From Dillenia suffruticosa (Eukaryota > Streptophyta > Magnoliopsida > Dilleniales > Dilleniaceae), in assembly GCA_033439265.1 (NCBI GenBank), contig JAVTVX010000010.1, forward strand, positions 5,766,001-5,830,000: a stretch of DNA of 64,000 bases, in the 5' to 3' direction. Position 1 is the first letter of the stretch. Each line of letters opens with the position of its first letter. Below are positions 12,701 through 24,700 of this stretch, in pieces. A program made the translations under genes and the position numbers. The notes beneath the pieces were generated by a model that saw nothing but the letters and a program-made list of their open reading frames with translations, was not told the DNA's origin and ran no database searches.

Positions 12701-15700
12701 AGAATGAATTTCAGTGGTAGTTTGAAAGTGAATTTCAGTTGAAGTTTGGAAGGGGATCTTCTATAATCGCACCTAATTTTAAATCATCTCTCTCCAGGAT
12801 TATGATAACTCAACCTATTCTTAAGATCAATTGTTGGCAGTTAAGATGACTGGGGCTATCCCAGTTGTGTTTTTATGTTGATAATTATCTCCTTACATGT
12901 ACAAGTGGGGAGCAAATCGTAGAGGCTGAAAGTCAAGATCAATTTTTTGATGCATAGTAAAAGGATAACTGAAATTAAGTGGTAGTTCAAGGAGGTTGAT
13001 TATGTCTATATTTAAGTAATTCCTCTTGTGGATTTTTTCTGTTTTTAAAGCTTTTTTTATTCAGAAGGTATTTTTCTTTGAAAATGGGGCATTATACAGG
13101 AGAGGAGATACAAGATAGAGACCTTAACAACAACAACAACAACAAACTGACCCTAAGCCAGAGACCTTATACTAAAATAATTTATTATTTTGTTTATTTT
13201 TTTACCATTTCCCATCCTACGCTTTTTGTGTTTCACTGAGATCATGTTCTTCTGATGGTAATGGAAAAATGGTGCTAAATTTGTGACGAGCTATTGTTAA
13301 TTAGTTCTAATTTACTTTATGGCCTAGAGCATCATACCTTTAAATAAATGGTTGTGTAACTTGCAAGTTTTTTGAATTATTGACCCCCATTTTTTTCTTA
13401 GAAACATTCATGAGGTGATATCCTTTCTCCATCCCAGACTTTGGTGAAGTAGACTGAGTCTCTGATATTTTGGTCCATTGCTTCTCTGGAAGTAGTATTA
13501 GTGTCTGTTGATTATTTCAACCACAGTTTTGATGGTGGATGTTATGTCGTAAATCATTGAGAGAGAGGTGATTTATGTAGTGCAAGTACCGAAATCTTTT
13601 TCTAATTTCATTAGAGTTTTTATTTATTTATTTAGGTTTGCTTTTTATATGTTTTTGGACTTTATTTTGATTTAGTTTTCAAACCATTTATTGGTTGTCA
13701 GTGTGATTAGGCCTAGGTTTTACTGATGTTAGATTTATGGTATTTTAAAGTTGGTTCGATTATTGAGTTATTGTTAGTTCTTTTCTTCTACTTGTTTTTT
13801 CTCCCTCTGTCCTCTGGCTTCTCGTCTTTAGACAGGCTCTTCCTACTCCCCGATTCTTCCTTCCCACTCCCCTTGCTTTCTTTGTTTTCTTCTATTTCTT
13901 GGATTCTTCCTATTTTCTATTTCCCACCGTTCCTGGATCAATAGGCCATCGATGACATCTAACTGGAGAGAAAAGTACTTTGTTTGATGAAATGAGTGGT
14001 CCTAAGTATCTTTCAGAGAAAAATTAATGGTGCTGCTTTCGGGGGAGTTGGGGTCGTGTTTCCCTTCCCTTTTTTTTGTTGGGGGTGCCTGGACTGGAGA
14101 TGGCGAGACCCTGTTGTCAATAATGATAATGGGCAAACTGAGGACTAAGAATGTTTATGTTTTTATCAGCTGAGATTTATATTTCTATACCGATTGTGTT
14201 ATGATATAGAAGGTTGCAGAAAACTATGCTCTGCCAAAGCCTACAACTTTTTGTGAATTCCTGAACTCATTTGGCAATGTACCTACTCTGTTTAGATTGT
14301 GGCAGATGGAGTTGATCCAAAGCAGCAAACCTTTTTCTTTTGGTGAGTTGAGAAATTCTTTCGCAGTTTCAGTCACTGAGTTTAGTTCTATCAAGCCATT
14401 TTTTGTCGACTAACTATTCACAAATTGTATTGGTGAATATTGCTTTGTGTTCAGCTCAAAACCATTGAGACACAGAAAATCAAAGAAAGTCGCAATATCA
14501 AAAAATGTGCATCCGCTTGTATTAGATTGTGACTCGGCTGCAGCAGGTGGTGAAGGATTCTCTAAAGTGTTTCTGGAGAGGGCTGATGGTAGTATGTCTT
14601 GTCTGTTCATCACAGTCACTCCTAATCATCTCTAATCATTCAAGCTTTCTTCTTTCAGAAAATTAAAAAATGGAAGTTCCAGCCAACTTGTAGAATTAAT
14701 ATTTCAATGTTAAAACTAGCTTAAAGGCTTGGATGATGAGCACCCTATTTCTTATACACAGAATCATATTTTTAACTAAACCAGGTTTAGTTTCCCGATC
14801 ATGTTGTCAACTAATGCTCGGTTACAAATTTTGTGATGTGCAGTTTGCATATTTTCAAGTGATTTTTCAAGTGGCACTGTATTTTTTTCTCTCTTTTTTT
14901 TGGGGGGGGGAGGAATGGAGATTGTAAACATAATGGCACTGTTTTTGGAAGCTCGATAAGTAAAACTACTTGAATCTGTGTCTATTGTGTTTTTTTTTCA
15001 AGCTTTAAATATGCATGGCATCCAAAACTCTTGGAAATGAAAATTCTCTTGGAGAAGCATAAACTAGCAAAAATCTGGTTGCTTTGAATTGTTTGGTCAT
15101 GAATGACTTTCTTAAATATGTGAATCACTTTTCATTTTGTAAAGCTTGACAGTTCCATAATGGATGGGAAGCTCAAGTATAGGGTTGCATTTCCATTTAT
15201 TGCTTGTCATGTGATTAATGATATTTGCATGAGAGTAATTACAGTTTGTGTCTCAGATGCCCTGACTGGTAAGGCTGGAAAGGCTCATCTTCATAGTGAA
15301 AACGATTTGCGAAAGGGTAGTTCAAGTGCTACGGGGTGCATGGAACATATTACAAGTGCTAATATAACGGGGGTTTGTAGTGTCATGGCTCTATCACATG
15401 CAGATCCGGACTCTGCTCAATCCGCAGAAGGCAATCTTGCTCCTCCTACCATGCTACAATTCGCAAAGACCAGGAAATTGTCTATTGAACGCTTTGACTC
15501 CAGAAAGTGTGTTTGTCTTCCTCGCATATTTTTTCACTGCTTTCCACATGTCAAATTTGTATACAAATCCATCCTTTACGATCTTATTTGATTTAGATGC
15601 TGAACATTGGTGTGTTGTGGAATGTTGATCTATGCAGGGATCGGTATCTGCCAGAGTTCTCTAGATAAAAGAGTTAGGAAAAAGAGGAGAACATTGATAA

Positions 15701-18700
15701 TACACAAATATGCATTTGATGCAAATGCCTTCCAGCCCTAAGTTCAATCTCATTTTTTTGGGAACTGCATGCCTGCATCTGCATCTCTGTGTGATGCAGT
15801 GGGAGATGGTGTGTGTGTTGTTGACGTAATGCAATTTGCAAGGCCATTTTGCCATCATGGTTACCATTAAATTGCTGTGTTTTATTAGAGAGGCCCTCAT
15901 CCTTGTGCTATGGTCTTTGTCTTGATTAGAAAAATTTTTCTAGTGGTTTTTTTTTTTGGACATTGGTCTCTATTATTCCCATTAACATGCTAGATTTTTG
16001 GTTAAACATAGTATTTGAATTTTGAATAGGTTATTGAAGTAGCATATTGTTTGCTTTTCTGTTTTAAGCTGGTTAATTAGCTGCATAACCAGTGGTCTGG
16101 GTTTTTGGACATGATGGATCATCAATATCTGTAAAGAGAAGTTTTTCTCTGTACTTAGTCAGAGTAGAAATTCTATTTTTCATTTTTTGCTTTTGTAAAA
16201 ATTATAATAGATCTTCTTTTGTATGCCATGTTTTTTATTTAATGAATACTGATCTTATCCTGTCATTGTCATCCTACTTTTTCCAGCCGATCTCTTCTGC
16301 AGAGGCGACAGTTTTTTCACTCTCATAGAGCTCAGGTATGGAGTTTCTTTGTTATTTAATTTATTGTTAGTTTTTCGTGTATATTCTGAGCTCAGTCTGC
16401 TCAGTTACACTTTCATGTTTGTGTGTCTGGAAATTGGTTCCTATTTAGCCTCCTTTTGTGTCACCTAATTGATTCTTGGTTTATATATTCAAAATGCACA
16501 TTTATATTATGTTTTTCCCCCAGGATTTGCAAAGAAACCAACTTTAAATACTACAAACACAGGGACCCATAGTTGATATCTGCTTTTTTCCTTCACTATC
16601 TTTTGTGTTCCTCTTGTCTTTATTCCTTTTGTATTTGATTTATCTTCTGTTTTCATGCTCAATAGCCTATAATTGTTGATCAATAGCTTTGGTGAACTAT
16701 ATTCTTTGGAGTGAAATGTGAAACAGAAGGATGTATGAAATAGACGGTACTGTTATTAATGATCTTGTTTGTGAACGAGGTAGACAGAAAACTATGTTCT
16801 TAATATATAGCTCATTTTTCTAATAAAAAAATTAAATAGACAACTATGATATTAATTTGAATTTTGAAAGATATATACTGGCAAAAAGCTTACAGGAGGC
16901 ACAAATAAGAGGATGCTGCTATCGACATAGTTATTTTGTTCCTATGATGTTGCATATCCTTGTTTTGATGCCAAAGATCGAATTTTGTGATACACAGACA
17001 TTAATATTAAGGTTAATGCTACATTATGTCATCACATGTTTTATCTGACAATAGCATAATTTTAGATCTGCACAAGCAAAAGGATCCACATTATTTGATT
17101 ACCTTTATTAACATTCAATTATTTATGCTTGTAGCCAATGGCGCTGGAGCAAGTGTTGTTGGATCGGGATAGTGAGGACGAAGTTGATGATGATGTAGCT
17201 GATTTTGAAGATAGAAGGGTATGTCTGATGGCTCAATGATTTAAGCTCCTCATTATATTCTTAGTGTATATCCAATGAATAATTAATTGGATTTAATAAG
17301 CATCACTTTGAAAGCCTTCCCTTAAGTTCAAAGATTTATGTCATGTTAAGACACATGAACAAAGAGGGACAAACACTACCATAAGTATTTATCCACAACA
17401 TGGACACACATCTGCAGACAAAACATATTTTGTCCTGATGTTTATCAGTGCAATTATCTATACCATGAGGGATGTAGGATAATTAGTGTAGATTGCCTAC
17501 AATTGGAAGAAAGGTGGGTAAAAGCTGAGAAAGTATTATAGTGGAACAAAGCATGAAAAGAACTTAGGCTTTTATGGTTGAAGATTGTAGAGAAAATTAG
17601 TTGTTCAAAGATTAGGGAGAAGTTTGATGAACAAGTGCGCAGAGAAGAAAAGGATGATAAAATAGCAAGAAGAAGAAAAACCAGTCTCACATGCCTTCAC
17701 TATAAATAATTAAACAGTAAAGTTATTCAGCAATTCATTCATTCTATCATATTTTACATCAATGAGACATAATTATTAGTTAGCGTTTGGTATATGGGGA
17801 AAAGATTGGGGAGAAAAAGTTTAAAGGGGAAAGGATTGAGGGACAAAAGATGTCTAGGTAATGTTTGGTTTTGATATCAAGTGTTTGCTAATTTTTTTTA
17901 CCATGTATAATCTGATCATTGTTTTCTCCCTCCCTAAAAATAAAGCAAATGTAAATTTTCTCTCTTACTAAACAAATTAGCTTCTTCTGCATGAAACTGA
18001 ATTTAGTCTTGATTCTTTCTTTGTAAAACTAAACTCCTTACTTTTCTTTATGTAGAAAAAGTCAATTTAATTTGATTTTTGTTTTTCTTTTTCAAATTGA
18101 AAACATTTGTTTTTCTCTCTAAAAGAATAATTTACATTTTTTCTCCCTACACTTAAAGAAGTTTATTTTTTCTATTTAAAAAATCAATTTAATTTTGATT
18201 TTCTCTCTCAAACTTAAAACATTAGTTTTCTTAAAAAAGAAAAAATCTATTTCATATATATATTCTCTCTCTCTCTTTCTCTCTAAGCACATTAACTTTT
18301 TAAAACTAAATATATTAATTCTTTATTGTGAAAATCAATTTATTTTAATTTTCTCCATCTGAAGAAATCATTTTAAAGGTTTCTCACTAAAAAGAACAAA
18401 TTTAGTTTCTCTTTATAAAAGTAAACAATTGGTTTTCTTTTTTATAACAATGAATTATTTAAATTCTCTCTAAATGCATTGGTTTAAGCATATTGCTTTT
18501 CTTTCTAAAAAAATTATTGTTTAAAGTTGTCTCTTTAAACATATTGGTTTTAAATTCTCTCTCTTATAAAATAGAACTGAATTCAAATTGTTTCTCTGGT
18601 ACTAAACACATTATTCCTCTTTAAAAAATCTATTTGATTCACATGTTTTCTGTTTAAAACAAATTGGTTTTAAGTTTTCTTTTTAGAAAACCAATTTCTC

Positions 18701-21700
18701 TTTAAAACTAAGCACATCTATGAAAAAATTATATTATTTTAAATTTGGTCTTCTTAAACATATTGATATTAGATTTTCTTTGTCTAGAAAAACCAAATTT
18801 AGTTTTTACTCTTTTTACAACTGAGTAAATAAATTATCTCTATAAAAATTTATGTTAATTTAAATTTTGTCTTTCTGAACATATTTATATTACATTTTAT
18901 TTTTCTAGAAAAACTAAATTTTAATTTTTCTTTCTCTAAAAGTAAACATATTAACTTTTTCTCTATAAAAGAAATAATTTATTTCAAAATTTCTCTCTCT
19001 AAATGTATTAATTATGAGTTTTTTTCTTCCCAAAAAATTGAATTTAGTTTTTCTTTATATAAAACTAAACATATTAATTTTAGTTTGTTATTTTAATTTG
19101 GGAGGGGTATTCTTTTAGTTATATTAAAAATGGGATCCTTTTACACTCTTTTGGGAATACTATTATTGAGTTTATAATATACTCAATTTGAATTTTTCAT
19201 TTCAAACATGGGGAAAGGGGTTAAAAAATTGCACTGGTGCAATGTGACTTTGTATGTATTTAGATGTGACTCTACCTTTAAGCCCAATTTCTTCGTGGCT
19301 TATACAAAATTAACACTAGTGCAAGTCCACCCATCAAATAACATCATGCATAATTGGCTGTTGCACTTGACTCGAGTATGAAAAGTTTGGCTCTAATACC
19401 AGACTGATGTAGGACAGGGTAGTTTACCTACAATAAAACCTAAGAAATTGTTGTTGTGGAAGAAATTGTGCACTAACTTAATATTGACTAAAATTTAAAA
19501 TCTATAGAAAGTCCTACCCAAAACAAAGCATGTTAAGAAAATAGAAATTTCTAAAATATCAAAAATTCCAGCAAGTTATTTCTAGGCAGCTTAACTTACT
19601 AAAAATTTTTAGTACTACGAAGGACACTTCTTATTGGACCAAAAAACTTGTCACTGCAATGGAACAATCGCCCATTTCCCTACACTGCCCGATCCCATTT
19701 TTTGGGCAACCTATCGCTGCATCATCAATGTGCCAATTTTATTCTGAGAGTTCATTTGGCAAAATATCATGCATGTAAAGATTCTACAGGTAGTCTTTAT
19801 TTTCTGCACTAATGGGATGTTAACCTTTTTAAAAGTAATATATTACCCCATCAATTTTCTATTCCACAGACATCTGTAATCAGGGTTTATAGCATATGTG
19901 ACACTTATATGCGTATTTCTCCCACTATCCTTATCCCATCAACCTTAATAGTTGGATGGTATTGGTTGTTTGACATGTGGATTATATCTCTGGACTTTGC
20001 TTGTAATGTTTGGATCTAAATGAAACTGTAATTTAGTTCATTTGTTAGTCTACTAGTTGGGACACTATTAAAAATGCAGAATTTATTTGAACTTTTGTGT
20101 TTTAAGAAACTAATAGAATTTAATTCTGACATTATTCGACACACTAATTTGGGTTCATTAACCAAGTAAGTGGCCTGACTAATTCCACTGGAGTTCATGC
20201 CAGGATTTTCAATTCAACACTTTTCGAAGAGTTGGAATTGATTTGTTTGCTCCAAACATGTAAAGTTGCAGAATTTAATTGGTTTGATTTAGTAGATAGA
20301 GAAGACGATATATTATTAATCTCAAATGATAACAAAATCCTTAGAGTCAAAAAGAGAAAAGAAGATCAAAAGTGGGGAAAAGAAAAATCTAATGAAGGAT
20401 TGCATCCCCCTCCATCTTTAAATTCTTAAAGCAAGAGCTGAAAAAGAGACATAGAAGACAATCCCAAAGTAGAGAGGAGTGAGTATTCTAATTTCTAATG
20501 ATTATACCATTATGTTCCCTCCAAATACACCAAGAAATAACAACAATAGCGCATGTCCAATGCCAAGAAGTTTCTTTTCCCGCAATGAAAACTCTAAACC
20601 TTGTCAAGAACAAGCCAGATGCACTGCTATAACTTATCCATTGATTTCCACATATAGCAAAAAGGTGATTTCACTCTCTTGAGTTGTAGGGCAATATAAT
20701 AATAACTGATAGAGTTTTTCTAGTTTTAGAGTTTTTCTCACACATCATACAAATGCCTGCTTATATAGCTTTTAAAAAACCTCTGTTTTTATAACAAGTC
20801 ATTTATATTAAATATCTATTGAGCACCATAAACCAGTAAAAGCTTTAACTTCGGTAGGAATTTGGTTGAGGGGAGATTAGAGGTGTGGCGAAGCTAAATA
20901 AGATGATGAAAGAAAGATCTGCGCTAAAAGATACAAAACCATCATTGCTACAAATTCCAGTATTTGGGACATTTTGTGAGGTTCTTTTCCTTGAAGCAAG
21001 GAAATAAGGGAGCTAAACACTATAACTTCACTATCATGAAGAAAACTGAAATTTCAAGAGACTTAATTAGCCTCCTAAGAGGAAAATTTTTGGATAGCAA
21101 ATAGAATTAAGGAAAATTAGCGCACAGGTAAATCGCTTTGAGATTTCTCCCGAAAGAGTAATTATTGCCTGGTGAACATTTAGGATGCTCAAGCTAAGTG
21201 CCTGAATTGTGGTGTATAAGTATCAGCATATGCCTCTATTCTTTTTTTTTTTTTTTAATTTTTCTCCTAAGCATTTCACTGGAACTTATTTGTGCCTTCT
21301 TTATACTTGATTATGGCCTATGAATGCTTAAGGTGACTTGAATGTTCTGATATGCTTCAGATGCTTGATGATTTTGTGGATGTAACCAAGGATGAGAAGC
21401 AAATGATGCATCTTTGGAATTCATTTGTGAGGAAACAACGGTAATGGCTTAATACAATTTCATATTGTGGTGTTAGGGTAGTTTGGATCCTTTTCCACTT
21501 CTCGGAAGAGTCTTTTGCCGCATTACTAGAAGAAAAAAAAATCAACTCGAATTTGGAGGTGCTTTTTTATTGAATTACGTGGAAGCATTTTTCTGCTCTT
21601 ACATCCAAAACTATTTTCAGATTCAAACTACCCCACTCAATTTTCTCTTGATGAAGTTTGCATGCATACAGCCTCATTAAATAGCATACAAATGAGTGCA

Positions 21701-24700
21701 TTACCCATTTGAATCATTGATGGAATAGCTTTCTCGGGAAATACTCTTCTTTATATGATATCCATGGCTCAATTTCCAGCTAAGCTTTCCATGACCTCTT
21801 CTCAAATCAGTTTTTTCCCCAACTTAATGTTATAAAATTGCAACATCCTATGTATTTATATCTATTTTCCAAATTGTAATGCATATCATTTGCAAAATTG
21901 CAGCGTATCTATTAGGTTTGAAGCATCAGTTTTCCTTACTTGTGACCATCTTTTCCCTTTTTTTGGGCCAGTCGTCCTAGGCTTGTAGGTTAACATATTG
22001 TCAATTACTATGCATTTCTCATGCTACTCAAGGTGCCAGATAAATTTCCTTTTTTGATTTAGTTGTCTGCTTTGAACTATCTTATCTTTCTCCTTGTTTC
22101 AGTGTGCTGGCAGATGGCCACATTCCATGGGCTTGTGAGGCATTCTCAAGATTGCATGCACATGACCTCGTCCAAGCCCCTTCTTTGGTTTGGTAAGTTT
22201 TTCATTTTGCTGTGAAACTCGTCTTTCTCTTAATTTTATCCAGAAGCTTAGAGATATACTTGGTGTATGCATCCTTTGTTTTCATGCCTGCCTTAAATTC
22301 TTAGTATTGTCGTGAAAATCTGTGTATAATCCACAATTTTATATGTACAGATGTACATCATGAGGATTTTAATTCATGATATAGTGGTCACAATTGTGAA
22401 TGGAGAGTATTTACTATATTTACTGTAAGTCTGACATCCGAGGGATCAATCACAGCATTCACAAACTTTAATTAAAACAAAAATGGTAAACGCTTATAAA
22501 ATACTCATATAAGCTATAAGAGACCAATTCATAATTGCTGCCATAGCTCAATAACAGCTTCTGAATGTTAACTTGGCACAACAATGGTCAAATTATGGTC
22601 GTTGTGGTATGCACATGGCAGTTGCTTTCATCTATGTGACGGAAATTGTTTAAAGCATCATTTTCCCCCTTCTTTTCAGAACATCACTCAGTTGACTTGG
22701 TTGAGATGTTGCCATGTTAGAAAGGAATTGTTGGTTTGGTAGGGTTATGTCAAACACGTATTTGGAATGCCCATGCTTCGCATAGCAAGTTTTTTTAGAT
22801 TTGTTATACTTGAAGTAATGGAAAATCTACCATTTTATGCAAGTCTAGGCTACTTTAGATAGTGAGTTGACTGGAAGTGAAAGACCGTCCTTTCACCAAA
22901 AGTGATCAAAATAGGCTATCTGGCTTATCTGGTACTGATAGTTCCATTGTTACATTGGGCAAGTATCACATGTATGTCTATACAAACAGTGTGTTTTATA
23001 AAAAGGTATGTTCATTCCACAGGAATCAATATACAAGTTTTATTTACAATTGTTGAGATTTTATTAATATTGTTATATGGTTATCTTTATGTATAAAAAG
23101 AAAGAAATAAAGTAAATTAATTGACACGAATTGAATTATAATGGATAAAATTTTAACCTGTTGAACTTTCAGCGTTAATATTTCTAAATCTTTGCATCTT
23201 CATATAAAACGCCACAAAATTTAATTTTGTGAAGAAATGGCCCAACTCCTTGACTAAGTTACAAAATAACCTGAACATGAGCTTTAGAACCATAACATTA
23301 AATATGGACTTCTTGTACTTTTCATTGTAGGTCATGTGATGTTCCTTGGAGTATTAAGAAAGATCCCTCGCCTTTGTTTTGGAACTATCTGACTTTTTAT
23401 TTCTTCCTTTTTCCCGTTTGTGTTCATCCTAAATTCTGTCCTTTGCCTTTATCATCATGCTCTTCTATCCTCACAAGTTGAAGCAGCAGTTGTCAACTGT
23501 ATCATAACCATAATTATAATATGGACATATATACATATAGGCAGACACGCTCAACATCTGCCCCAAAGGTTGTATGCATATTAAGTCGAGATCCAAAAAA
23601 TCTTGCTATGGGATATGGTTCTGGACCGTCCTCTATGCACTAAAATCTATAGGGTGTGCTCCTGGACAATTCCCAAAGGGTTCTCAAACTTTAGGCATGC
23701 TCCTTGACAACCCTATTCTTCATTGTCCAACCTGCACCTCTCAACTGTAGTTGAAAAAGAACAATTTATTACATCCATCAATTCCAACGCCTCACCCATG
23801 GGAATGATGTAATATTTCAAATCAGAGTAAAGTCCGATCATCACCATTAAAATATTTAAATGAATGCTTTGAAATCATACTTCTAGTAAACACATCCTTC
23901 TAAAGAAAAAATATCCATCCAGAGTACTATTTATAATTCATTTCTCAAAATCTCACAATCTTTGTTGAAGATATAAATATTTCAAAGGTTGTTCTTTCTC
24001 CGGTTTCGGAAAAAGCAATACTCAAGGATGTTTGCAAACTATTTTTATCCATTCACTCATGACAGTGTCTCATTACCATTTAGGCCTGACTCTCCACCTA
24101 GACAGGGTAAATAGAGTTCCAAAATTTGATCTATAAACTTTATTTCGTGGAAAACGAAACATGAGCAACACATGCTTCTGTTCCATATGCAAGTTTGCTC
24201 CTCAAGTATAGTTACATTCGACTGTTACTTAAATGTAGTCTTGAACATTGCTAACTGAAATAAACTTTTTATATGTTGAATTTAACTTTCTCCTGATTAC
24301 ATGATGATACTAGTGATCTCCACATAGCTCTATGAAGATTCGCCATGAGCTATACTAATTAGTCCACATAATTTTTTAGTATTTTAAGAGCCCAGCAGTT
24401 ATTCAAATATTCAGAAACTTTACACTTGAGCTAAACATCTTGTGCTGCCCATGCTCCTATTATTGAACACCTATTTCTCTTTCCTTAACTTTCATGTATT
24501 TTTACCTTGCAACCACTGTAACATCATTTTAATGTATAGCTGCAATAAGAGTCTGTTAATATTTACATCACTTTGATATTCCACGCATGTAAATCTTATG
24601 GATTTCCCACAGAATCATGCACTGCATTTACTAAACATTCCTCTGAACTTTAGATTTTACTGCTCTGATCATGGTGGCCTAAATAGAGCATGTGGTCACG

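Larger units (their letters stand above)
17219..21360 (+). other. EMF2: Intron 11 of the EMF2-like gene (4.1 kb)
   Basis: Bounded by 'agggtatgtc' and 'atgcttcag'. It holds a degenerate CT/A-rich array (17870-19090) and a short antisense L1-type fragment (20470-20680). The remainder (19100-20460 and 20690-21360) is AT-rich with no identified feature. Confidence 0.7.

Noticed and set aside
15160-15591. 143-codon frame as a separate gene
   Set aside because: It is the EMF2 exon 15257-15506 read through both neighbouring introns.
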